From Prostheceraeus crozeri (Eukaryota > Platyhelminthes > Polycladida > Euryleptidae), in contig CAJQUW010004404.1 of NCBI GenBank assembly GCA_907163375.1, positions 198,501-262,500 on the forward strand: a stretch of 64,000 nucleotides of DNA, in the 5' to 3' direction. Position numbers and translations under genes: made by a program. The first letter of the stretch is position 1. Each line of letters starts with the position of its first letter. Positions 12,136-23,008 of the stretch are shown here, piece after piece. The notes beneath the pieces were generated by a model. That model searched no databases. It was not told where the DNA came from and worked only from the letters and a program-made list of their open reading frames with translations.

Positions 12136-12444
12136 AATTCTGGCGTTCGATTAAAATCATGCAGTTGATGATTAGCCGCACAGGAGTCCTATGAGAGCTG
12201 TGGGATGGCAATAATTTCCATACATACCACGTACCTAGCATGTGCCATTATACCCATGAGTTTCCCCACAGAATCCCACGGCAACCCTGCCGAACTATTA
12301 TAGGTCATCTTCAGATAAGTGCACAATTGCATGCATCGGAGGAGCACAAGTCGAAAATTAATAGTAGGATGTGTGGCAAGTCGGCAACCCAGTACTATCC
12401 GTCGCATTTCATTAATTTTTTTATGATAAGGTTCATGAAATTGT

Positions 12445-13997
12445 TTGAAATTCAAACAAGCAACTGGACCGGATGAAGTGCCAGCTAGGTTACTGAAGGA
12501 GGCCGCTGATATATTATGTGATCCATTGACAGACATTTTTAATTGCTCCATTTCAACCGGAATCTTCCCCATACTATGGAAAAACGCCAACATTAGACCT
12601 GTCCCGAAGAAGAGAAATCCGACTTTACGTGATTATCGCCAAATATCATTAACATCTATCTTGTCAAAGCTTTTTGAACGTGCTATTCTTATACACATGA
12701 AAGAAGCATTTGTGACTCATATTGGTTATGGCCAGCACGCATTTCGACCTCTTGGATCAACTACCACTGCCCTTATATCGATACATGACGCAATCACCTC
12801 TTATATGGAAAAAAAAGAGACATTAGCAGTGAGAGTTACTTGCTTAGACATGGAAAAGGCTTTCGACAAGGTCCTTCACAATCGCTTGCTGAACAATCTG
12901 AACGACTTGGGACTAAATCATGGGTTTCTGATTTGGTTGGAATCTTTCCTTAAGGATCGCTGCCAGCGCGTTCTTATTGATGGCGTCCATGGGCCAACCA
13001 TTTATGTCACATCAGGCCTACCTCAGGGTACAGTGTTAGGTCCTTATCTGTTTTCTTTATTAATGTCAAGTCTCTCCGTTTCACATGACAATGCTTGCCT
13101 CGTTAAATATGCAGATGATCTCACATTAGTAGAATGTCTCCAAAGAAATTCTGAGGATCCCAACTGCATGAGCTTAGTATCAGAGTGGATTGCTGATAGC
13201 AAAATGTCACTAAATCTGAGCAAAAGTAAACAATTTTTTGTGGAAAAGACTAAAGGCTTCATGTATGCTGATTCTTGCTACACAGATATTGATGTTTGTG
13301 AATCTGTAACAATTTTAGGAGTTGTGTGGAAGGATGACTTAACTTGGTATGCACATTTTGACATTGTATGTAGAACTGCCTGCCGGAGACTTCACATTCT
13401 TCGAGTATTGAAATCTTTTGTGTCAAGAGATAAGCTGGTTGAAGTCTTCAATGGAATTGTGCTCCCAGTCCTCTTCTATGCAACTCAGCTATTTGGTAAG
13501 CTGCCGGTGTCCATCTTGCGCAACATGAAAAGAGTCATCACTAGAGCACACCGTATTATTTGTGTCAGAGATGAGTGCAATTGTGACTTTATGTTTGATA
13601 TAAGTCTTCATCGCGATAATATGATGTGTGCCCTTCTAAAAAAGTGTGAAAACTCTTCTCATCCACTTTACCATTTGACTCCGAAGAGGCTGTGTAACAC
13701 GAACCATTTTTGCCTCCCAGTATCAACGACATTGAGACGATCCAATTCATTTTTCCCACATGCATGTTCTCTAGCCAATTCAAAACTGTAAAATGCATGT
13801 TATCTCAGTTGCTCATTCTTGTAACTTTCTATTTTTTGTAACTTATCGAATAACTTTCATGTCTTAGCTGAATCGTCATTACTCTCATGTTTTCGTAAAT
13901 ATTTGTGATGTCATTTTACTTGATATGTGAATACCATTGTACTTTTGTGATTTTCATTCCTCGAGAAATATATACCTATTATTATTATTATTATTAT
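12445..13997 (+). mobile_element. CR1-like LINE, 5'-truncated, reverse transcriptase half
   Basis: One uninterrupted frame (12445-13791, about 448 codons) begins inside the reverse transcriptase with KQATGPDEVPARLLKEAAD and continues through the QHAFRPLGSTTTALISI block, motif A CLDMEKAFDKV, motif B SGLPQGTVLGP, motif C KYADDLTLV and the thumb (SLNLSKSKQFFVEK, ILGVVWKDDLTWYAHF). It ends SNSFFPHACSLANSKL. The endonuclease and ORF1 are missing, so this is a dead 5'-truncated copy, although the remaining frame is intact. The 3' end is an (ATT)6 tract at 13978-13997, as in the CR1-like copy at 21908-25801. Confidence 0.9.
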
Positions 13998-14098
13998 GTT
14001 TCCTATGTCGTCTATGTTTCTATGTCATGTTATTTTTGTACAAATTTTTCAAACTTTCATGCATACAATTGTGCGCTTGACTGAATATGATCCATAAG

Positions 14099-15370
14099 CA
14101 GAGCTGGAAAATCGGAATTGGAATTAATTCCAATCCGGAATTAATTCCATTTTTCGTCGGAATTGGAATTGACGATATTTAAATCTACTGGAATTCGAAT
14201 TCAAATTGGAATTGGAATTGACCTTGATAAACCTCAATTCCACTTTTTCGATAGACCTGTGATAAATCTATTTGTACAAAAATTGAAATCACAGTACTCG
14301 GCCGACAGCGACTTCGATGGGCCTACAGCCCCCGGACAATGTTAATTTAGCGATTAAGCAAACTATGATGGGACAATCAACTTTGTTCAATCTGTTATTT
14401 AGTTATTTATCAAGTAAGATAATTTATCTCAATAAAACAATTGTTGAATCTAGTTCTTGATAGGATAAGCACAAAAAATTGAGATTAACTCAATTGTTGT
14501 ACACGCGAAAAACATTACAAACATTGGTTTGGAAAGAGGAAAATTAACGTTGCATTAAACGGTAGCAACCCTGTCAGTTCAAATCACAATATAGACAGTG
14601 TCAACAAATTATTCTAATAATTAATGATTCAATTAAAGTGGCAATTACATAATATTATTCAACTTCCAATTACAACAATTACCAATGTTAATTTTTAAGA
14701 CTATAGTTATGTAGATACGATACGCAGAGATAAAAGAAAAACTTTAAACTTACAGTTCACTTCTTAATGTTGAATTCACTTCAATTCGATCGGACTCACT
14801 TACACCAAAATAATATCATAAATATCAGTGTCACTTATACCGTTAATCTTCAATTGATCAATTTTCATGATATCATTTTTGTCGTCGCTTTTTTCTGTCA
14901 TCAACAATCACGTTATTCGCACATTGAATTTCTTTCTTCTGTCAGTTTATTGAATGTATTCGCATCTCATCTCTCTCTCTCAGCGTTTGATTCTTTGCTG
15001 ACCGTTAATCCTCTTTTCTTTATTTTTTTTCACGAGATATTGAATATCTCGTTTACTAAACGAAAATGGCGTAGACTGACCGGTTGCATATATACATGTA
15101 CACATGGGAACGCACATAGGAACTACGCAGGGAACGGCACACAGGAACAACGAGGAAAGGGTAGGGGCACATGCGTTAGATTGAAACGAACAAACGTTAG
15201 ATACATTAACATAATACACTATACGTGACATGCAGTTATCTGAATTGAATCTTATTATGGAATTTGAATTGAATTGAACTGTTTCGACTGGAATTGGAAT
15301 TGGATTTGGAATTGAAATATCTGCTCTGGAATTGGAATCAAAAAAATTCAGTCGAATTTTTCCAGCTCTT
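14099..15370. mobile_element. hAT-like non-autonomous element with AATTCC-rich ends
   Basis: Starts CAGAGCTGGAAAAT and ends with the complement of AAGAGCTGGAAAAA. The flanks are TCCATAAG (14091-14098) and CCCATAAG (15371-15378), 7 of 8 alike, consistent with an 8-bp hAT duplication. Subterminal regions at both ends are arrays of GGAATTGGAATT and its complement. The overlapping frames at 14767-15228 (+) and 14980-15381 (-) lie inside it and show no transposase motifs. It sits about 100 bases past the end of the LINE. Confidence 0.65.
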
Positions 15371-16352
15371 CCCATAAGCACAGGATGAAAGGAATTACAT
15401 AGCTACAAAAAGAAATAATATACAAAAGGAATTATAATACTCGGTTCTGCCTCAACATGGATAGTAATGGCCGACTTAGGTGTTTTACTTCGTTATATTT
15501 GTTTTTTTTATGAAGCCTACATGTAGGGCCCTGCGAGTCGGGCATTTATTTGCCAACCTCGTATCGAGTCAAGTCAAGTCGACTCGGTCAGAATTACCAT
15601 ATCAAGACAATATGAGACGAAGATGTGTATGGATCCTGTTTTAATGCGATGCCTATTTCATCGCTATTCTTCACACAAGCACAAGATCAGTACTTAGTCA
15701 GTATTAGGAAATTGATGCAAAACATAATTTCTTCTTTAATGAGTTATATGTGCATTGTATTCGTTGCAGTTCAGTAGTAGCTCTCAGAAGTCAGATAAGT
15801 CCTTTGTAGTGTCAATGATAATTATAAAGGTTAGTAGAGTTCGTATACTTGCTTCCTGGCATAGCTCAATTGCGATGAGACCTGTTGCAGCACCAATGTG
15901 AGAGTCATACATAACCGATTACTACGTCAACTCGTAGTATGTTAATGAAAAAAAAACATGTTTCGACTTCTTGTCTTTATAAAAATCTGTTGTATTCTAA
16001 CCTGGATTGGCAACAAATTATAGCACAATCTATGCTAATGGTGGTCAGCTAAGATAATACAAGAAGTCGCTGCAAATGGATGGTTAGGAAGGTCTCGAGC
16101 CATCCAACTAAAGATGAGTATTTATTTCCTTTTGCTCAATTCTTTATGCATCCACATAAAAAATGGGCATATGGGCATTAAATATTGAGTAGGCCTAATA
16201 GGCTACTCGCATCGGTGTACAAGAATTACATCAGCGCAACGTAATACTTAATATGCAAGGTATTATGTGACAACTATCATCTTATCATGCAATATTTCTT
16301 ATCTCACATTAGCGTTATATCTTATTATAAAACTTATCATACATCATTACAG

Positions 16353-16530
16353 GTTGTTGCTAAAATTCATTGCCGATGAATCACAATCTGGTTGGAATGG
16401 ATACTTCATCTCAATAGCCATGTTTTGTTGTGCAGTTGCACAGTCAATTATTACTCAGCAGCACTACGACTTAATGTCGAGAATTGGAATGCGAATCAGA
16501 TCATCCCTTAACGGAGCAATTTATAGAAAG
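16353..16530 (+). CDS. ABCC1-like: ABCC exon c: TMD1
   Basis: The acceptor is ATTACAG and the donor is GTTTGA, a weaker donor than most in this gene. It encodes LLLKFIADE, the hydrophobic stretch SIAMFCCAVAQSII, and ends GMRIRSSLNGAIYRK. The last segment is the very conserved MRP motif that leads into coupling helix 1 (GMRIKTAVIGAVYRKA in human ABCC1). Phase is 0 at the 3' end. Confidence 0.93.
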
Positions 16531-18718
16531 GTTTGATTAGCATTGTGATTGCAGTTTACTAAAATAGAAGATCTTTCAAGTTAAACAGATCAAAATTCGT
16601 CGACATAAGCTGAATTGAAGTATTTCATTAAAATATGATTTAATAACAATCCCTTTTATGAAAATAGATTGTCCTAGAGAAATATACAATTTAAGACAGC
16701 TGAAGGCATTATTGTAACAAGCGTATATTAAATTATTTATGTATTTAAGTATTTAGAATGATTAACATATGCTCCATTCAGTCATTAATCGGCAACATTA
16801 TACGAAAACTTTTAATTCTGCTAACTTTTTAAAACTGCATTCATGAGATGATCAAAACAAGCGAATATCCGCTTAGTTTCAAAGAAATTGAAATCGTTCT
16901 TCATGATTAGCCTATAAATTAGACACACATATTATATATTAGACACTACCAGAAAAATGAAACTTCTCTTAGATTTTTTACCAAATCTTTGGCTTCAGCA
17001 AATTATTGCGTTGAATTACTTGCTATTGCTACTCCTCATTCTGTGCTTGAAAGCAGTCTGAAAGCTCCCGGAGCATCTATGTCTTTGTAAAGCATGCATG
17101 TCTTTGACAATGGATGTGTACTATCATTTAAGCAATTCGGTAGTAAAACGTAGCGACATTAGTGCAGAAATATAACGCAATATTTGCTAGGTGCAAGGAG
17201 CGTGTAGACAGTGTAATCAGTTTATGTTCTGAGGTAACTTGTTAGGATGCATTTAATCTATAATTCGTTAGAAAAATTTCGTTCATGCTGTGAAATTGCT
17301 TTCCCAACTGATGATTTGAAGAGAAATATTTCTGTTCACGGATTATTTAGAATTCTCAATATCTCAATTTCTAAGATGGTGATATTTGAAGAGGCGATAA
17401 AATCATTATGGTCAATATCTGTAAAATGCAGCAGAACAGGTACATTGCAGTTGAATGCACGTGATTCGATGTCCTTCAATCAATATTTCAGTTTATTCCT
17501 AAAATCATTGAAATGATTTTGACAAATGCAAGGACAATCAAAACCAAGCATTCGTTGCTGAATCTGAATTCTGCCTCAAAATATACCAAAGCCTATATGA
17601 TAGATTAGCTCATTTCGATCACATTCTTGATATTGTAGATATTCTACTGTATATAGTACGCATTCTTTATATCTACGATGTTGCTACTTTGAATTCATAG
17701 TCTACTTTAGCAATATACTTTAGACTGATTCTACTGTCAGGTTCGGTTGTTGACAGTTATGCCTATCATTGAAAGCCCAAGTCTCTTCATTGTTTTGTGT
17801 TTCACATCGAAGATGACCATGCTTGCTATTCCGGTGATTATTGTACTTCAATGCTTGAATGAATGGCGGCCTCATTATTTGTTCCTCAACCGGTAGATGC
17901 GTTTGTATATACAGTATTATGAAGGTCAGTGGAGGTTTGTCGCCATTCATTCAATGCAACAATATTAGCAGCATTACTCTCTGTGTTAACAATCGGTCGT
18001 ATCGAAGATGAGGGATATCATTATGCGTCTTATATGCCGTCACTCATCTAAAATAATCAATAAATTATTAAGTTTCGACTCGTGCGGAAAGCTTTGCAAT
18101 TGTAAATCTAAACATGTTCTATTCAGGTGAACGAACGGTATGAATAGACTGAATGACTAATTATCAGATACAGTAGATACATTAACGTAACGTTATTGAG
18201 TTCAAACTCACTGTAATTATTGGAAGGCATGATTTACCTCGTGGCAGAATTTTCTCTCAGGTTGAAATGCATATTTCCAGGTCGTTAATTCCCTCTACAT
18301 ATGCGTGTATATTGCGCTTTCTACGCATTTAGTTCCAATCTACACCAGTATTACCTTCCAAACAGACATTTTTCCTGTCATTCGACGAAGATGGATGAAA
18401 CTATTGTATCATGAATACATCTTTTCTACATTACCATTTTCTGACATTTAAACGATGCTTTAATTGTAATATTGTCCTAATGATGACCCAAAAATGTTTT
18501 CAGAGATTAAATACGATGATAGTGAATAATGATGCTACAATTAAAATTATGTAAAAAAACTGTCAGTATAATACTGAATGAATATTTGTTTGGTAATGCC
18601 TTCTAGCTTCTACAATCCTAAGCTGCTCAATTTGATTGAAATCAGCCTCAAAGAGCACTGTAATCCCGCAGGCAAAACTAAAGCATTTGAGAGCAAATTT
18701 CTCTCTTTATGCTTGTAG
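16531..18718 (+). other. Intron 3 of ABCC-like gene
   Basis: In these 2.2 kb I recognise no element or coding homology. The frame at 17247-17516 (89 codons) does not resemble any ABCC segment. A short inverted pair, TGAATGAATGGCG and CGCCATTCATTCA, lies near 17852 and 17940. Confidence 0.8.
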
Positions 18719-18973
18719 TCGATGAAGCTTTCAAACACGGCAAGAAGAGCGACAACGGTTGGCAAGGTTGTCAATTTGATGGCTGTGGATTGTCAGAAAT
18801 TTCAAGACGTGACGTATATCTTGAATAGTATTTGGGCATCACCATATGTAATAGCGGCTTCAATATACTTTCTCTATCAAGAACTTGGACCATCTGTATT
18901 TGCTGGAGTCGCAGTCATGATATTGATCATCCCCTTGAATGCAGTGTTTACAGTAATACAAAAGCGATTACAA
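18719..18973 (+). CDS. ABCC1-like: ABCC exon d: TMD1
   Basis: The acceptor is GCTTGTAG and the donor is GTAAGT. It encodes 85 complete codons: SMKLSNTARRATTVGKVVNL, then MAVDCQKFQD, a helix around SIWASPYVIAASIYFLY, and GPSVFAGVAVMILIIPLNAV. These correspond to [20 protein letters not shown] and [20 protein letters not shown] of human ABCC1, so the exon covers coupling helix 1 and TMD1 helices near the first large cytosolic loop. Confidence 0.95.
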
Positions 18974-20589
18974 GTAAGTGGTAAAATAATTACATTTTCT
19001 CAAACAAAATGTGCTTGATATGAAAGAAGTACATGATAATTACTTTTTAATTTATGTCTGGATTTCATTTAATGAATGCATTTCTATCAAAGTCTTATCC
19101 ACCATTGGCAGCTGGTGATCAGAATGTACATGCGTAAGTTTTCACAGAATGCAGACAAAAATGAGTTAGTCGGACGAATAACAACAACCAAACGATATTC
19201 AAATGCCGTTTTATATTGAAAATGAGCTTGAATGCTTATGGTTATCAATAATTGATAATGAAATGTTCGTTCATATTAATATGAAATGTGGTGTTATAAT
19301 ATCAATGTTATAATCATGTATTACAGTGGTTCCCAACCTGGGTTTCGCGCCTTTTTCAGGAGTCGCGAAGGACTAATTATAAAAATAATAAGTCTCTTGG
19401 TAGCATATCAGAAACGTGCTCATTCCTCTATTTGGAAAAGCAATAGCTTCTTTTATCCAAAATACCATAATTCGCAAAAAGTTGCAAGACTGATGCAGAG
19501 CATTATCGGAAAAATCCCATGAAAGACAAATGACATGGATGAAACTCCATCAAATAGATGGTCAACAACGAAATTGTAGAGTACTTGCTTTCCGCTGGAT
19601 ATGGAATATGTTGGCATTTGACGGAGCGAATTGACAGCCCATAGCAGGATACCAAAGGGGAAGTCATCGAGCCAGATCTAATGAGAACGCTCTTTATAGG
19701 ACTCGAAAGATAAATGCATATTAACACAAGAACTTTCGGAAAATGTTGCACATTTTATTGGCTTTGCAACTGATGAAGGAAATTGCCCGAAAACTTTTGT
19801 GTTAAAAAATAAAATGCGTTTATTCTTTCGAGCCCACTTAGGTGTGCTTTCTTAGATAATTCCAATAGGTATACCATGTGTTTGCACGATTTTTCGCCGT
19901 GAAAGTCAAAACAATTATTGATCAAAATAATGCGGACCATTGTAAGCAAGAGCTGATAGCATCAGGATATTTGAATAGTGCATTGCTTGCAGTAACGATG
20001 CCATCCTCGGTTGGTATGTTAGTCTACGGAGGGTTCACTTCAAACTTAGCAAAAACGTGTTATGGTCAACGTAAAAAAATACGTTTATGTCTTGCATCAA
20101 ATAAACAAAATATGGTGAATCTCCAACATAGCTAGAATCAACGGCAGCAAAAGTGTTCTAAAAGAATAACATGTGTATATTCTAGTAACACCATTACAAT
20201 AGCTGGCGATAGGCACACTTAGGGCAAGCCAAGACTCCTTGTGAGCTTAAGGAAGTGCATAAAATCTGTTTGTCTAATAATTAGCTGATAGCTCTTAAGC
20301 CACATGCTCCGTGGTCACAAATCCCTTTTATGCAAATTCGACAACAAATTAGGCAAACGAACATGCTAGTTAAGATCTGATTCAATGGCATGTAAAACGA
20401 TTCACATGTCAACTGACGGAAGGCCTCTGTCTCTTTATGTCGCTGAGACACAATCATCCCTTTAGACCCTTTATCTACTGGAGTTATTACCGTAGAGTCA
20501 TCAAAGTGAAGTCGTTTTTATTCTCTCTTTACATTGAGGAAAAGGTTATCTTCAGAAATACAGCATTCGCACTTGTTTAACATTTTACA

Positions 20590-20720
20590 TGCAGACAGAG
20601 TGCACCGTTTGACCCGTCCGAAGTTTGAACCCAGGTCTCCCGGACGTATAGCGGACACTCTGCCACAACCATGACTACAACGCGCCACAACGCCGGTGAT
20701 AGAAAAATATACAGACCGCT
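20590..20720 (-). repeat. tRNA-derived SINE-like remnant
   Basis: Read on the minus strand, an A-box-like TGGCAGAGTGTCCGC (20651-20665) is followed about 20 bases later by a B-box-like GGTTCAAACTT (20621-20631), with GTCCGGGAGACCTG between, resembling the anticodon-to-T-arm part of a tRNA. The spacing is shorter than in a real tRNA and I could not fold a full cloverleaf, so this is not a tRNA gene. No 3' tail was identified. Confidence 0.4.
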
Positions 20721-22255
20721 TCATTGATCGCTGTACAGCGTAAAACTAGCAATGTTCTCTTGATATTCATTGATGTTCAATGTATGTCAATTATGTTGGT
20801 CTGCTGAGCTGATTGCTCAGTGTAGGATCAGACCGATATGGCACTCACATGATTAATTTATCGATGTATTTATAACACTAAGCATTTTACTTGATGTGGT
20901 CATTTCAAACTAGTTGCTGACCAGCCGCCTATATGATAATTATTCAGGTCGAACTAAAAAAAGTTCAGTGTTGAAGGAAAACACATTCACATCGTAGAGA
21001 GTGGCTTGGTGAAGATTTCTTGAATTCGTTGTCACATTCAGGATGATCAATGCACTATCACATGCAGTGTATAAGTCAGTTTAAGTATAACTTATGCAAT
21101 ATGTCAGTCAGCTCAATCGAAGGAGAAAGCATGTCAAATACGTGTATCTCTACAATCAGCAGCGCACTTGACGTTTATCCATGTCATCGACTCCAGATCC
21201 GTGGATGAATTAATGAGCTTACCATCTTGAACGGATGGAGATCGATCAGAGGACTGATGTTTGAGCAGATGACTAGTATCAACAATCTCCTTCACAGACG
21301 CCGAATAATGCACTTACAGAAAACACAGGTTTACGATTGTGTACTGGATAATCCGTCTACACAACCGCATCTGGATGAGCAAAACGAGTATCATTCCGGA
21401 TTGAGAATCACAAAGGCGCAGAGGACGGAAGAGCAGTTGAAGCCACCTGATGCTGACAGATGATCAACTAATCCCGATAAAAAAATGCATCATGAAGTCA
21501 ACTCCCTAATTGCAGAAGTGACCACTTCGCAATCTTGAATTATGTGTCCAGCACCTCTAAAGTAGAAGTTGAAGAAATATGTGGAGAATAGCGTCATCAA
21601 ATAGATAATACACACAGCTTTATGAATGGCAAAACACCAATCCACAGTGACAATGATTATGTCAACTTTAAACTTAAGCCGCAAAAAAGTCATTTTGAAA
21701 ACAGGACGATCACTGTTAGTAATAATATCCTTTTTCCTCTGAATCTGTGCATGAAATGAGCGTTCATAGTGTCGACGAAAAGTACGACTACCATATAAAT
21801 ATAGCATTTAAAGCAGATAAGTAGCTTCAATGCTTTAGATTGTTCAGAATAAAGGACCAGACATATTCTTATTTGAGTGGGATAAGAGAAGTCCTTTGTA
21901 TTGATAAAATGCTTTTCGGTCACTTAGTGATTGCTTGCACCTGATGATGGTCGCTTGATGCATCTGAAAGGCCTCGACCTAATAAAAAAGTATTTTATAG
22001 ATCGGCTGTCGTGGTGGTGAACGGTCGTGTCACTGCGCTGTCTGGTCATCATTATCTGTTTATGGTGCTTGGTTTTGATTTGCTGGGACGATTTTCGTGA
22101 AATTTGACTTTGTTGTGCTTCTCGTCGTGTTGTGCTTCTCATTGTCTGACTTTTGGCTGTCCATTTTTTGGCATTCCATCAAATTCTTGGTTTTTTTTTT
22201 TGCTTTGCTGCTGACTTCTATTCACTTCTGCTTTGTTTGCGAACAATTGCCGTCG

Positions 22256-23008
22256 ATGTCTCTTACTACCAGGAAAGGCAGCAGCGACGCCAGAAGAATG
22301 TCATATCCATGTAATGCGTGTGGTACACAGATTGACAATGAAGAAATCAAGTGCAATATCTGCTTAATGTCATTCCATGTTAAGAAAGAATGTTCTAATC
22401 TAACAGCAACTGTGATGAAAGCCATAGCTTCTTGTGATAACGTGATCTATACCTGTAACAAATGCAAAGGTGTCAACTTGAGCGATGTATTTGCTCGTTT
22501 CCATTCAATTGAGCAAGAACTTGCTTTGCTTCGCAATCAAATGGAATCACGAATTGTTGCTGATATTGGAGCACTGGTTAGCAATGCAATCAATGAGCAC
22601 GAACAGAGGTTTCAAAAGAGAAATAACGTTATGGTATTTAACTTGGTGGAGCAAGGCGATGAAGATGACGATGAAAATGAAATTGGTCAATTGCTAAAAG
22701 TTTTGAATGTTGATGAAGATGATATTTCGTTTAAACATCGCATCGGGAAGAAGAGGTATGGGACATCAAAAAGGCCTATTCGTTTGGGTTTCAAGTCGTT
22801 TGATAGCAAATTAAAGTGTCTTCGAAATGGGAAACTTCTTAAAGGTCACGCACGATTCGATAAAGTCTCCATACGTCCAGATCTTACACCATCCCAACTT
22901 CAAGACAGCAAAACAGTGTTTGTAGAATTCAAAAGAAGGAAGGAACAAGGTGAAAGAATTATATTGAGAAATGGGAAAATTCTAAAGGATTTTTCTCGTG
23001 AAGCATGA
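22256..23008 (+). CDS. CR1-like ORF1: PHD-type zinc finger and coiled-coil protein
   Basis: I chose the ATG at 22256 (MSLTTRKGSSDARRMS), because the frame upstream of it has no ATG at its start and is hydrophobic non-coding-like sequence. Near the N-terminus is a C4HC3 PHD-like finger: PCNACGTQ, KCNICLMSFH, KECSN, YTCNKCK. A short helical region follows (HSIEQELALLRNQMES), then QKRNNVMVFNLVEQ, an RRM-like entry seen in LINE ORF1 proteins, an acidic run, and FKHRIGKKRYGTSKRPIRLGF. About 250 residues. Its expected role is binding LINE RNA in the ribonucleoprotein. It ends in TGA at 23006-23008, in the same frame as ORF2. Confidence 0.85.
   Translation: MSLTTRKGSSDARRMSYPCNACGTQIDNEEIKCNICLMSFHVKKECSNLTATVMKAIASCDNVIYTCNKCKGVNLSDVFARFHSIEQELALLRNQMESRIVADIGALVSNAINEHEQRFQKRNNVMVFNLVEQGDEDDDENEIGQLLKVLNVDEDDISFKHRIGKKRYGTSKRPIRLGFKSFDSKLKCLRNGKLLKGHARFDKVSIRPDLTPSQLQDSKTVFVEFKRRKEQGERIILRNGKILKDFSREA

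Larger units (their letters stand above)
9588..16352 (+). other. Intron 2 of ABCC-like gene
   Basis: This 6.8-kb intron contains a degenerate tandem of TGCTTCATACA/ATGTGTATGAACA units at 12055-12135, the 3' half of a CR1-like LINE at 12445-13997 and a hAT-like element at 14099-15370. I see nothing recognisable in 9588-12050 or 15380-16352. The 97-codon frame at 10581-10874 has no homology signal. Confidence 0.85.

Noticed and set aside
12189-12593. 134-codon minus-strand frame
   Set aside because: It overlaps the start of the LINE RT on the other strand and shows no motif of its own.
14767-15228. 153-codon + frame as a gene
   Set aside because: It lies within the hAT-like element, overlaps an antisense frame and has low-complexity, non-coding-like composition.
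17247-17516. 89-codon frame in intron 3 as an exon
   Set aside because: No splice sites in suitable phase and no similarity to TMD1; exons c and d are contiguous in the protein.
19878-20135. 85-codon frame with hydrophobic stretch (NSALLAVTMPSSVGMLVYG) as an alternative TMD exon
   Set aside because: Exons d and e join perfectly without it and the peptide does not align with any ABCC helix.
20621-20665. Functional tRNA gene on the minus strand
   Set aside because: Box spacing is too short and no acceptor stem or cloverleaf can be formed.
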